A DNA stretch of 64,000 nucleotides, from positions 128,695,302 to 128,759,301 of the forward strand of contig NC_039363.1 in NCBI RefSeq assembly GCF_003573695.1. The letters run 5' to 3'. This DNA is from Papaver somniferum (lineage: Eukaryota; Streptophyta; Magnoliopsida; Ranunculales; Papaveraceae). Below the pieces are notes generated by a model that saw only the letters and a list, made by a program, of their open reading frames with translations, ran no database searches and had not been told where the DNA came from. Of the stretch, positions 21,598 to 33,340 are shown in pieces. The translations under genes and the position numbers were made by a program. The stretch's first letter is position 1; each line of letters starts with the position of its first letter.

Positions 21598-23959
21598 TGT
21601 TAGAGCACTGATCAGTCGAACTCGCAAGCGTTGCTATCTCAAGTTTAGTTTCCAAAACTATAAGTCTTGATTTCTAATCTACTCATAGCTAAGTCTCGGA
21701 CTAGGATAATAAGTGTAGTTGAGCTTTAGACTCCAGGACGTTCATCGTGCAAAGACGAAGAACTACTCAAGGAACTGGTGGAACTTCATCGATAAAAAGG
21801 TATGTGGAGACTTGAACTTATGTATCACTCAAAAGTCTACTCTATCTCCTATCTTGAGACAAAATTCGTATTGCTATATAGACTATGATTATACACATGT
21901 ATTATTTCGAGCTTAGTTTATCTCGCTTATTTATTTCTCGAAATATGTGTTGGTAAGTTTTTGCTTTGGCCAAGTTCTTCTTTACCAGTGACGAAAGTCA
22001 TATTTGTTTCAATTACTTGAAAATCGCTTTGGCGAAAAATAGTTTGTGAACAACAACTACATAACGTCCTCTAAGAATGTTTCAATGGTTAAAATGAGAG
22101 TTTAGAATATATAACAATGATTGGATATAAGCATTGTGTGATAACTTATACTTGTATAAGTCCAAAATCCTTGAACCAAAGTATGCGTACTTTGCTGCTC
22201 AGGATAACCGGAACTAAAGTCCGCGTACCAGTACGCGCACTGCCAGAAGTTCACATCCCGTTAATTTCTGCTGGAGTTTGTGAACTGAAAAAAAACTTAT
22301 CCCGGGTACTTAAAGTATGCGTACCAGTATGCATACTTAAGTGGGTTATTTTCTAAAAACAGTTTAATTCGTGAACTAAGACATTTATATATTAAGGAAT
22401 GCAATCTTTGCAAACCGTGGCTATAATGTTCATGAATCGATTCGAGTGAATCAAAACCGTTTTTGTTTCGACACCATGTCTTGCGTACTTCTATGAGATC
22501 TAAGCAATTGAACAACTCTCTAACTAGTTCATTTGAGGCATTTGAACTAGTTGTGGTAAAGAAGAATAAGGTTGATATGAAAGTGCTCATATGGCTAACC
22601 TATGGTTAACTACTGTTGAACCAATGGATTGTACATGTTTAGGTACGGTTACACAAACCTAAATGAACGTGCATTTCATGTGTGTATAACAAGCTAAGTT
22701 CGATCTAACGGTTGAAAGATATTATCTTGAATCTAACCAGGTTTTTCATCTAATAATGAATATTGAATGCTTTGTTACCAAGGTAACTTAGATTGCTAAC
22801 CCTGATTTGAAGACTATATAAAGTAGAACTCTAACAACTGGGAAACCTAATCCCCACACCTCATGTGTGATACTAGTTCTATGCTAGAGTCGATTATCCT
22901 TTAACCTTAGGTTTCTATCGAGACCCTGTAGGTTAACGACTTGAAGACTTCATTGGGATTGTGAAGCCAGACCCAACTATCTTCTATATAGTCGTATGAT
23001 TTGATCTTGTTGTTTCTATCGTATTTGAGTACAATCTTAAGGATTGGATTGAAATTAATTTCTCCGATAGGTAAGATAAAAAAGTAGTCATAAAAATCTT
23101 AGTCTCATCGTTTGTGATTCCACAATATCTTATTTCGCTAGTCGATTAAGATTATTATGAGGTGATTGATGTTTCTAGCATATTCTTCGGGAATATAAGT
23201 CTGGTATATCAATTGGTTCATGTTCACCTTGATTTATCAAAAGACGGAACAAAACTCGTAGGTATTTCTGTGGGAGACAGATTTATCTATTCCTGTAGAC
23301 TTTTGTATGTGATACAAATTTGTTTATTAAAGTCTTCCACTTTGGATCGTAGCAACCCTTAGTTGTGGGTGAGATCAGCTAAGGGAATCAAGTGCGTAAT
23401 ATCCTGCTGGGATCAGAGAGTGGGGAGCGCAACTGTACCTTGGATCAGTGTGAGATTGATTGGGGTTCAACTACAGTCCAGACCGAAGTTAGTTTGTAGT
23501 AGGCTAGTGTATGTAGTGGCTTAATACAGTATGTGTTCAATCTGGACTAGGTCCCGGAGTTTTTCTGCATTTGTGGTTTTCTCGTTAACAAAAATTATGG
23601 TATCTGTGTTATTTTTTTTTCCGTATTATATTTTGTTATATAATTGAAATATCATAGGTTATGCATTGAATCGATCAATTGGGAAATCCAACCTTTGCTT
23701 GTTGATTGAAATTGACTGATCCTTGAACATTGGTCTTTGGTACCATTCAAGTGATTTCTCTTGTATTCAATTAGACTCGCAGATTTCTATTTGCTTGAAT
23801 AAGTATTGAATCGAGAAATTGAAATATAACTCTTTGATATACTTTTTATTAAGATTGAGTCTGACTGTCTAGTTGATTCTCTTAAAAGTATATTGGAGTT
23901 AGTCCATACAGATTGCTAAGAGAAATATTGGGTATGGTTGTTAGACCCCCGTTTTTTCA
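21598..23959 (+). repeat. 3' LTR (2.36 kb) of Sirevirus-like copia element D
   Basis: The LTR opens TGTTAGAGCACTGATCAG and closes GTTTTTTCA. It is an inverted, diverged relative of LTR C. GTACGC motifs are at about 22180, 22218-22241 and 22314-22338. GTTGTTAGACCCCCG near the end matches the U5 end of LTR C. Its right edge abuts LINE RNase H coding sequence at 23960, so this element entered the LINE. Confidence 0.8.
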
Positions 23960-24700
23960 GTTACTACCGGTCCTGTTGTATATACTGAAAATAAAGAAAT
24001 ATCAACAATAGAGTTATGTAACCAGTCAATTATCCCAACCCCAAAAGAACCATCATTATCACGATAAGATGTGTCTACAAAGAAAATTTCATGTTTCAAC
24101 TCTGTAAGATTCTCCCTATTATGTTGTCCTTCCCAATAAGATGTTTTCCTTTTAGAAACTGTTGTATTTGGAGAAAAAAATTCCATTCTTCAAAGAAAGA
24201 TTTGATGGATTTCTTTTATGCAATCCATCGGATTTGGTTTAGCCATGTTAAAATTAACATCATTCCTATGATTCCATATCTTCCATCATATAATGCTAAA
24301 AATTTCCTTCTACTCCCATAATTCACTTGTAAACCAAGATTTGACCCAATTATAAAAGTCTCCATTATAGCTTGGCATAGCAATTCCAGTCCCAAACCAC
24401 ACAGCTCTAGTGAAATTGCATGATGTAAAAAGATGAGTAGAAGTTTCTATCTGATTAGAATTACACAACATACATATATGTTCTACATGTTTTAAGTGAG
24501 CATTCATCTTAGCTTTCAATGGTAATACATTTGCTAGAATTTTCCAAATGAACAAAGTAACTCTAGGAATAGTTTTCATATTCCAAATATGTTTCCAAAC
24601 AGTATCCATGTTGTTACTTTCCTCATGAGACAAAATTCTATACGCTGACCTAGTAGAGAATTCCCCCTATTTTGTCTCTTTTGTGCCTAACCATATTAAC
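23960..24700 (-). pseudogene. LINE zinc-binding RVT domain and start of RNase H
   Basis: The ORF at 24633-24310 is the reverse-transcriptase zinc-binding region: VWKHIWNMKTIPRVTLFIWK, then HICMLCNSNQIETSTHLFTS and CNFTRAVWFG, with the Cys/Cys/His/Cys pattern kept. The next ORF (24186-23941) starts RNase H: FFVDTSYRDNDGSFGVGIID. The first catalytic Asp is present (VDTSY; usual VDGS or VDAA). The frame then runs into the copia LTR after YTTGPVV and gains residues coded by the LTR end. Confidence 0.75.
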
Positions 24701-24846
24701 CTATCATGATTATGTGTATTAAGTTTATTGTTTTTATTTTTGCAGCTACATCCCTAGGGAACACACAGTCAATTAAATCAGTCTTCCAATGGCCCTCAAT
24801 GTCAATGAGATCTGACACAAAAACCAAATACTTATTTTCCAGTTAT

Positions 24847-25640
24847 TTAGAATCCCTGTTTTGGTATCCAATTATATTTTGTTATTTGTATGTTTCTCCC
24901 ATCACCAATTTCCTGTATGCTATTGTTTTTGATAACTTCTAACCTTTTTCTTATACTTGTCCAAATCCACGAAGAAATATAATAACTGGATTTATGAAAA
25001 GGATGATTTCTCGGAAAATATTTCCTTTTAAGTATCCTAATCCAAAGATCATTTGGGCTATTTAATAATCTCCAAGCCAGCTTGCTCAATAAAAAGACAT
25101 TCATTCTATGTGGATTACGTATTCCTACACCCCACCCCATGTTTTAGGCCTGCAAATAGTGCACCAAGCCTTTGGGTAATAATCCTTTTTGAGATTTCTC
25201 GTACTACACCAGAAGTCCCGTTGAATTTTATCAAACCTGTCTAACATAGCTGATGGGAATTCAAAACACTACATCTGATAACTGTGTGTCCGACTTGAGA
25301 TAAAAGTTTTGCTTTCCATGCATGTAAAGTTTCGTAAGCTTTTTCCAGTAATGGTTCAAAATTTAACGCATCTTTCCTATTAAAAAAACAGGGGTGTTCC
25401 CTGGTATTTTTTTTATCTTTTTAAATTTTCTGCACTCTTAACATTCTAGATAAAATCTTCATGTGTTTATGGTGTACTTTTTGCTAAAATACACTCCCGA
25501 GTTGTGATAATTTATATTCTTTCCAGAAGAGCTACTTAAAATATTTAATTTTTCATCAGATTTCTAACTTCAGTTATATTCGCTTTACATAATGTAAAAC
25601 AGTCATCTGCAAACATGAGATGTGAAATGGACAATTCTTA
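24847..25640 (-). pseudogene. LINE reverse transcriptase palm end and linker
   Basis: The catalytic box is preserved: HLMFADDCFTLCKANITEV can be read on the minus strand, with FADD at 25613-25602. Downstream is LHAWKAKLLSQVGHTVI, typical of the region before the linker, and then an open frame (25140-24847) with MGWGVGIRNPHRMNVFLLSK, WRLLNSPNDLWIRILKRKYF and a Trp-rich stretch. Frames shift between these blocks. Confidence 0.75.
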
Positions 25641-25669
25641 TTAAGTTGAATACCCAAAAAAGTCTTGTT

Positions 25670-26397
25670 TTATTCAGCATGTGAAAATAATCTAGATAAC
25701 CCTTTCAAAGATGTAATAAACAGGTAAGGAGACAATGGGTTTCCTTGCCTGAGCCCTCTAAACGGAGTAAAATGAAAACCTGAAATTCCATTGAGTAATA
25801 CAGTTGATTTGACTGTTGATATACATTCATAACAAACCGCACCATTTATCACTGAAACCAAAATTCCTAAACATATGCACAATGAACTGCGACTCCATCT
25901 TATCAAATACTTTTGATAAATCCAATTTCAAAGCTAAAAAACCCTTCTTAGACTTACTTGTGTTCATTGAATGTAGCATCTCATGTGCTATAACAATGTT
26001 ATCTACAATTTTCCTCTTTGGGATAAAAGTTGATTGATTTGGTAAAAAAAATAGTAACCAAATTGACAACTTCCTGCTCCAACGTATTCCAGTGAGATTG
26101 AAAGAAACCCGAGGGGTATCCATCTGGTTCTAGTGATCCCCAAGAATTCATAGAAAACAAAACATTTTTAATTTCATCTTTGTCAGAAATTTTGGCTATA
26201 TCAACATTTTTTGCGTCAGTAATCACTTTTGGAATAATTTGTTCAAAAAATTGATCAATATTATTTCCATTAGTGGTACTAATAACCAAAAAATGATCCC
26301 TTAACGGAAGATCTAGTTGTTCTTTTTCCTCTAACCAAAGCCCTATTTTATTTCTTAAAGAATGAATTGTGTTGTGTCTTTTTCTATTTGATGCCAC
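25670..26397 (-). pseudogene. LINE reverse transcriptase fingers and palm
   Basis: Three overlapping frames hold the N-terminal half of a LINE reverse transcriptase: PDGYPSGFFQSHWNTLEQEV (normally PDGFPGLFFQ), then NQSTFIPKRKIVDNIVIAHE and FLALKLDLSKVFDKMESQF (normally DMSKAYDRVEW), and FRGLRQGNPLSPYLFI. The first catalytic Asp (LKLDLSK) is present. At least two frame changes separate the blocks. Confidence 0.8.
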
Positions 26398-26599
26398 AAC
26401 ATGAAAATATTTAGTGCACCTATCATGTTCCTTGTAAATTGATCCCTATTATTCTCTACCCCATATATTTTTTCTATCTTACTCCAAGTGTCAAGCTCAC
26501 TTTCTAGTTTCTTCAAAAAAAAATGGACAATAGATGAGCAGCTTTTGCATATTCTCTATCAATTTGTTTTAAGATCCTTTCTTTGTTCTTAAATATGTT

Positions 26600-27230
26600 C
26601 TTAAAAACCTTTGAATTTTAATCCTTGATATCACTAGATAATTCTTTTAGAATTTGTTGTAAACCATTATTATTCCTATTTATTTTCTTCACGGTCCAAG
26701 CATTTGCTATAAATGTTTTATATTCTTTATGTTTCATCCATTCTCTAAAAAACTTATATGGTCTAGCATGCTTTATTTTAACTGAATCAAAATCTATAAG
26801 CAAAGGGTTATGATCAGAAGCAGTTCTAGTTAAATGATGAACTAAAGCTTCTGGGAAACTTTCAAACCAACCCACATTCATCAGACTTCTATCAATCCTT
26901 TCCCTTATATTTTCCACCCCTTTTTATCGATCAGACTAGGTAAATGGGTTTCTTGTAAACCTTAAATATAATAACTCCAATTGTTGGATAACATTCTGAA
27001 TAATGCTAGCAGCACTAGAATTAGAGTCATTACCTCCTTCTTTTTTCAGATTTATCTAAGAAAAAATTGAGGTTACCAACTATCACCCACGGTTGATTTA
27101 TTTGTTCCCCTAGGTTGATATTCCCATTGACTAGATCAGACCTATATTTTTCAAGAAGAAATTAAAGGTGATTTAAAGTCTTAGGGCTGTTACAGCCCTG
27201 AGCATTCCAAGACTAAATTTGACCATCTCC
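26600..27230 (-). pseudogene. LINE endonuclease remnant
   Basis: WNAQGCNSPKTLNHL near 27205 is the usual opening of a plant LINE endonuclease. It is soon followed by QPWVIVGNLNFFLDKSEK near 27070 (usual GDFN, here GNLN), so the segment with the catalytic Glu is deleted. The C-terminal part is an open frame (26917-26618): RIDRSLMNVGWFESFP, then TRTASDHNPLLIDF, with the conserved SDHNP box. The enzyme cannot be active. Confidence 0.75.
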
Positions 27231-27689
27231 TTTTTGTATCTATACGGTATTCGAGGAATTTTTTTCTTGTTTTGTCTAGAATTATTTTTTTTCAATTTTT
27301 TTTTTTTTGAAAATATCATCTTTTTAATAATCCAAATTACAGAGAGTGTCATAAATTTATTACATAATGAAATACCTTTTTACGAAGAGGGCGAGGAAGA
27401 AATACAAATGAAAAATCTTTATACGAGGAGGGTGAGGGGGAACTAATGACTTCTCTCAATCTGTCATAAAAGGAAGGCGATAATAATTCGCTAAGCAACC
27501 AAGTGTATTCAATTTTAAAGTTTTATGGTGTAGCAGGAAGTAGGATATTCTTTTCGGAGAGAAGATCACACTCTAGTTCATCGTCTAGAGATATCTTTTT
27601 ATATATACAGACAAATAGTGTATTCGATCCATGTAAAGTATTTGGAACTTCTTCTTCATTGTTTTTAATTCATACTAGCTTGAAGATCA

Positions 27690-28130
27690 ACCTTGCAGAA
27701 AGGCAGATATATGATGTTGGATATAATGATGATTTGAATGCGTTCTCGTACAGTTTGGGACGTCACAATGGGGTATTACCTACAATTTACCTCGGTTTAC
27801 CATTACGTGACAAGTATAAATGTATAGATTATTAAGATAAGGTTACGGACAAATTTAAGTAGAAATTAATGGGATGGATTTACTTTTGTTAAAAATGTCT
27901 TATCAAGTCCGTCAATCTATGTTTATATTTGAAATGTCAATGTAGTGTTAATGAGAAATTTAAAATGAAATGATAGAAAATAGAAATTGCATCTAGTAAA
28001 ATAGAATGCAATTTGACAGAGCAAAAAAAAAAGGTAATGGTCTTAATGCTAAGAAACTCCAAGTTATGAATGGTGCTTTTATTATGAAATTTCTTTGCCA
28101 TACAAAATCTTCATTTCATATATGATGCAA
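27690..28130 (+). pseudogene. Second LINE reverse transcriptase fragment, plus strand
   Basis: Near 27770-27840 the plus strand reads GVLPTIYLGLPLRDKYKC, the conserved P-x-x-YLGLPL block of plant LINE reverse transcriptases, followed by DKVTDKFK and MGW. Near 28035-28110 it reads KGNGLNAKKLQVMNGAFIMK, matching the block normally ending in LLMKWLWR. The piece is opposite in direction to the main LINE and much decayed, so it is probably an independent insertion. Confidence 0.65.
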
Positions 28131-29519
28131 GTTTTATATCGTGTTTTGTAACCCGCACAAATATTTCAATTCAATTTGGATGAAATATTAATAGTATTCT
28201 ATTTTGGAATTTAATTTCTATTCTTACCTTTCAATATTCTTTTCTTCTTACATACGTTAGTTCTCTTACCTTCTTTATGTTATCTTTAATTCTTATGTAT
28301 CGAATCTTCCTAGATATTTTCTTAGGAACTAGATGTCTCTATGTTTTGTTCATACAAATATTAATCTTTGTATAGATTTGTTTTATTCTCGATAATAATT
28401 TACACGATTTTTTCTTAATTTTATTTTTTGTTTTATTCACTTGTTGTTCTACATCACGTTTTAACTAATTTCTTTTCTGGTTTTCTAGGTAACCTTGTGG
28501 TAAAGTGGTTTTCCTCGTCGACAAGTAGTTTTGCGAAGGGATCTAAACCGAACACCTGGTATTCATGTCTTACGTAATGATTTATTGTTTTTAAAAGTCA
28601 CTCTTGGATCTATATAGAGATTGAATAACATAACCATCAAATAGTTTTTTTTTCCTAATTATCTCAATTATTATCTTTACTCATTTACCCAGTTTTTATA
28701 GTAGTAATATTAGGATTCACGCATATAAATACGATAGTCAACCTACTATTGTAATACAGTACATTTTAATTGCCATACTCCCTAAAAATGAGTCATGTAT
28801 GTGACTGTCCCCATCTTCTTCTACCTGTAATTGTTTCAGATGCAGATTTAACCAGGAAAATGGAGGCTTCAACTATTACTAGACTCATCCCTTATGAATA
28901 AATGCATAATTTATATATCATAATTGTCAAATTCATGCTCATATTTTCTAAAATTCTTGCATATTACTTGTTCTTACGTTTGTGTTCTATGTTATATATT
29001 ATGTTAGTCGAATCATCCGAAACCACTGGTAATGCAACAAAATAGAGCATTAAATGTCGAGAAATTAAAACTCAAAAGCAATCCAAATTCCTCTGAGATT
29101 TTATCTCAATCTTGTTAAGAATGAAAATATGAGTTGCGAAAAGAATGAGTCCAATCCGAGTCGAATGTAGAAGTTATGAGTAAAACAGTTGGAACAACAA
29201 TTAGATGCTCGGCTCCATAATCGGCCAACACGATCCCACAATTCTAGGCATGTTTCTACACAGAAAATTCATGTTTTTGAAGCTTAAAAAATCAGCAACT
29301 CAAGAGGATTACACCTGCCGATTCTAGACACTATCTGGGATAAAAAAAACTTTCTTTCTAGGCTCTAACAATAGGCAAAAAAAATGATCAAATTGTTGGT
29401 TGTAGCACGACGAGAAGCGCTTGCCTTTTGAACTTCTAAATCAAGAAAAATTGATCCCGATAGGATTTTGAACCCTTTAAAGAGAGGATATTTGGGGGTC
29501 AAGCGTTAACTGAAGGTTA
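28131..29519. other. AT-rich stretch without recognised genes
   Basis: No open frame with recognisable motifs, no LTR ends and no convincing RNA gene were found. The DNA is rich in TTTT/TTCTT runs to about 28700 and mixed afterwards. It may contain the untranslated tail of the LINE fragment before it. Confidence 0.4.
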
Positions 29520-31090
29520 TAAAAGAATGAGATTTTAATAAAGTGCCACATTTTTAATTTCATATTTAAAAAAATGTCACTATTTTTTTTCTTCAGAATT
29601 TATAAAATACCGTCATATTGACTTTTTCCGACCCATTTTTTAAAAAACCGGCTAACAGCCGTTAGTGTTTAGGTGGCATAAATTAAGTCTTGGAAAAAGA
29701 CTATTGAGCCCTTAAATCATCTGACTCAGGTCTAATTGAATCAAAAATCAGTACCGAGTTAAATGGGAAAAATTGAAAATTGTTCTTTCTTCTTCCCCAA
29801 TTCCATGAAAATATTTATCTTCATCAGTAATGCTTGAAAAAAAAATTTATAATGCTTGGTTGTTAACAACCCACATTAGATTATACAGAGGAATAATATC
29901 ATGCATTATCAATTTATAGCTGATCTGTTATTGTATTGAAACGATCCAAGAATAATGATGAAGCAAATCTAAAATCTTCCATGGCTTCTCTCAAGGAGGC
30001 TCTACTGTCTATTCAAAGGAAACTAGATTTGTTTTATCCACCACGACCACAAACACCATCATATCTCCGCCCACAACCCTCATCACCACCTGTACCTCTT
30101 TCCCAACCCCAACCACCACCCTACACACCATTTCAGTATCACCCTCTACAAAAGCTTCCTGCCAATCCACCACCACAACCTCTGCCGATTTATCCATCAC
30201 AACAACAACAAATTAATCAACTACAACAGCCACAATTTATTTTACCAGAACCGTCTCTCTATCCACTACAACAACAACCTGATTATACACCACATCAACC
30301 ATGTTTTAATCTGCCACGAATGTCATATTATCCACCACAGCCAACAGTAACACCGCCATTGACAGTGGGATCTCTTTATCTTGGTTAATCTCCATCAATA
30401 ATCACATCTATGCACAGAATTAATTCAAAAATCATTAACCATAATTCTAATATCTTAACAAAAATCAAAATCCCTAACCCCAACAAAAAGAAATCCTTTT
30501 AATACTGCTTCATCACGACCACCATCATAATAAAAACAATTTCCTCTGTTGTTTACAATTAGAAACCCTAATTAACTAAGGTACAAAATTTAACATATGA
30601 AACTGAAAAAAAAAATCAAGTTAAACCCTATTCTTAAAACAACTTCAATTCTATAAATTAAACTTAATTTTGACAAACTCTAAGATTCTTCTTCAATTTC
30701 AGAAATTATTAAATCATGATTAACAAGAATCATTTGTGACAAGAAACTGAAGAACGATATTTAGTGGTGGTGGTAGTGATGCACGAGAATAAGAAGTCGT
30801 AGGTGATTGATTCCATCCGAGAAAAATAGAAGAATAAGAAGAAAATTAAAGTTGGTCTACGTTTGTACAACTTCGATTGAAACAGAATATGAAAGAGTTG
30901 CGCAGTAGTAGATATTTATAGGATATATGGGTAATTTACTAAGGAAAAACTCTTCTCCTTTCGGAAAAGATTCATCAAGTCAACGAGAGATGACCAATCA
31001 TTTGGGCCTTGACAAAATTGATAACAGTGGCATTTAATAAATTTTGCAAAAAACAGTGGCATTTTCTTGGCAGTTATAGTAAACAAAACT
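29520..31090. mobile_element. Candidate non-autonomous DNA element with degenerate inverted ends
   Basis: The left end (about 29535-29595) has TAAAGTGCCACATTTTT followed by AATTTCATATTTAAAAAA and ATGTCACT. The right end read in reverse (about 31070-31025) has AAAATGCCACTGTTTTTT, then AAAATTTATTAAATGCCAC. Both therefore carry paired TGCCAC/TGTCAC motifs some 27-30 bases apart, facing outward. This suggests old terminal inverted repeats of Mutator-like type. No target duplication was found, and the ends are uncertain by tens of bases. Inside is a Pro/Gln-rich ORF. Confidence 0.3.
29981..30388 (+). CDS. Pro/Gln-rich hypothetical protein (135 aa)
   Basis: The frame starts at the first in-frame ATG (MASLKEALLSIQRKLDLF), a short helix, and continues as a low-complexity stretch of Pro, Gln and Tyr (for example PPVPLSQPQPPPYTPFQ and YPSQQQQINQLQQPQF). 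It ends at a TAA. No domain is recognised. Composition follows CCA/CAA-rich DNA, so the open frame could be chance. It lies inside a candidate mobile element. A single-exon gene or the first exon of a larger one are both possible. Confidence 0.3.
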   Translation: MASLKEALLSIQRKLDLFYPPRPQTPSYLRPQPSSPPVPLSQPQPPPYTPFQYHPLQKLPANPPPQPLPIYPSQQQQINQLQQPQFILPEPSLYPLQQQPDYTPHQPCFNLPRMSYYPPQPTVTPPLTVGSLYLG

Positions 31091-32571
31091 AGTGATAAAC
31101 ACCTAGGTGACCAACTTTGTGGTACAAAAAATCCAGCCATATTATTTTTAATAAATTAAAACAATTTCATTAAAAAGTGGCACAAAAACCCCAGGTCAAA
31201 TTATAATAAGCAAATTTAGTTTTTGTTACTTTAAAAAAACCCAATCATACCCTTTAGCTTTTCTTCTTCTTCTTTCTCCCATCTCCTTCTCCCCACCACC
31301 ATCACCATCACCGCTAGCAGCACCGATAGATCTCCACGAATACCATCAGCAACACCTCCGACACCACGAGCAACAACATCTACGTCACCACCAGCATCAA
31401 TTTCCGTCTTCAAAACTTGGTTTTCTCCGTAATAGTTGAGAAAGGGGGTTAAATCCAGATCGTGTTTTTTAAAAAGGGGTTAGTGCATCAAAACCTCTTT
31501 AATTCTTCATTTTAATTAGTATCTCTGTATTTTAATCTTGTTTTGATTGAGAGTGATGTTCTTGAATCGATTATCAAAATTAGACTTCACAGAAAATGTA
31601 TATCGAAGGTCAAATTTATGGTTTCTGTTTTGAGTGATTCTTTTTTATTAATCTCAACGGTTTGTTCGAATTAAAGTGGGTTTGTTCTGATTTTGAAGTA
31701 GAGATGGTAGTATGAAGTTTAATTTTAATTTCATAGAGAATTACGGTTTATGTTCTTCCCTAAATTAAAAACTAGGGTTCTACTTTTTGATATTGATCTA
31801 TCTGCAAAATTTAGGGAGAGGGTTTTGATTAAGAAGGATCTGATTGAGAAAAGGATGTTGATGAATTTGAATCTCTGATGAGTTAAAAAGAGGGATCTGA
31901 TTTTAAGTTGAAATAGTGGGAGAGATTGTTATGTTTCTTAACAAATTAGAAGATTGAGTTGCCGCTGCTGTTTGGTAAATGGGTTTTCAACCTAGAAAGA
32001 TATTTTACTGAGATGTAGTATATCAATTGATAGAATTATTGATGTTCTTGAAACTGCAGTTGATAGTTTTGATTATTAGTTTAAGTCATGATGAGTTACA
32101 GGGATTATGAAGCTACAAATGTGATGAAGGTGATGGCTTGAGATGTTATGGAGTGAAATGATGATGAGTTATGTTAATGGAGATGAGATAGACATTTAAG
32201 TTGTTGATAGAAATGAGTATAAGTATGAAAATTCAAAAAATGGATGTTGTGATCATGGTAGAGCAAGGAAGTTTACTGTATGCAGTTGAGATAGGGATTC
32301 AGAAGAATGAGTTAGATTTGAATTCTGCTAGTTCCATAATCGTTACGGATGGAGATAATTAGTTCCATAGTCGTTTGCAACGACAAGACTGGAGTTTTGG
32401 TTCACTCGTTGGTTTTCTCCTTCACATCCTTTCAAACGGTAAGGCGGTGGTGGGTTTACATAAATTAGGTATGTCCTGTCATATAATTTTGAGGTGGTTC
32501 TTCTTCAGTAATCGTCAATTTACCGCTATTCTCATGGAAACTTGGTGTTTATTTCTTCAATTTCTGCAGAT

Positions 32572-32872
32572 ATGTCGGCAAAATTCTCACAAACTTTACA
32601 AATCAGTGATCTCAATGATTACATCGCACCATCACAAGCTTGCATAGTCTCTCTAAATGGGACTATGACTGCTAAGAAGCAGGAGACATCCCAGGTGGTG
32701 GTGACTTTAGTTTCAATAAGAATTTTATTGATTTCTAGTTGTTATATCAAATGATTTTTCTTGACTAATTCTTGTTTTTGTTTTTACAGAACCAAGTGGT
32801 GATTGCACCTTCTGTCAAACAATTGGACACGAAACCAGTTAAAATTTCATTGAAGGACTGCTTGGAGTGCAA
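32572..32872 (+). pseudogene. NAR1: Fragment of the cytosolic Fe-S cluster assembly factor NAR1 (first two coding exons)
   Basis: Exon 1 (32572-32694, 41 codons) begins MSAKFSQTLQISDLNDYIAP and goes on with SQACIVSLNG. Exon 2 (32790-32872) reads NQVVIAP and PVKISLKDCLECK. From memory, plant NAR1 starts the same way (LNDFIAPSQAC; QVVIAP; VKISLKDCLACSGC). NAR1 acts in the cytosolic iron-sulfur assembly pathway and resembles Fe-only hydrogenases. The donor at 32695, the acceptor TTTTTACAG ending at 32789 and the next donor (GTACGG at 32873) are all kept, as is a 5' UTR intron acceptor TTTCTGCAG just before the ATG. Everything after the first Fe-S cysteines is missing, so it is a genomic fragment, not a working gene. 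Confidence 0.75.
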
Positions 32873-33340
32873 GTACGGTGTCTATTTTATCCGTATAGCT
32901 TTTTTTTTTTTTAATCATTTGTGTATAGTCAGTAACATATGAATTGGTATGAAGTAAAGCAAATAGGCTAAGCACCATGGGCATGGGTACACAATTTACA
33001 CTCACGATGGAGTGATGGGAAAAAGCTAGTTACTTACTTAGAGTAATCCCGAAATAAAGAAAAATATAGAAAGATAATCTTATTATGTTAACCTAGTAGA
33101 GGGTGGTTCCACGAAGAAAGAGTTGTGTTTATGTCTCCTTTAGTTACAATTAGCTCGTTAATTGCTAGACTTTGGTCGTAAAGAAGGAACATTTTTATTT
33201 TTGAAATACATGGTGGAAGGTTGGTTGTTCTTGTTGGTTAATGAGTATGTTGCACCAGACTAAGGAACGAAGTCATGTTCATGTTTAAGATTTAGTTATG
33301 ATGATTTAGGAGTTAAATATGTAATATATTGATTTTTGAT

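Larger units (their letters stand above)
23960..27230 (-). mobile_element. LINE (plant L1/RNase H type), minus strand, degenerate and truncated
   Basis: Domains in order on the minus strand: start of the endonuclease (WNAQGCNSPKTLNHL near 27205), endonuclease end, reverse transcriptase (about 26400-25600), thumb/linker, zinc-binding RVT domain (24633-24310) and the start of RNase H (24186-23960). RNase H is cut by the copia LTR at 23959, and the 3' end with its tail is missing. The frame is broken in many places. Part of the endonuclease between the first motif and PWVIVGNLNFFLD is deleted. No target duplication can be given because one end is lost. Confidence 0.85.

Noticed and set aside
28485..28560. 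GTGGTAAAGTGG-containing stretch resembling a tRNA
   Set aside because: No cloverleaf with acceptor stem and GTTCGAATC-type T arm could be formed by eye.
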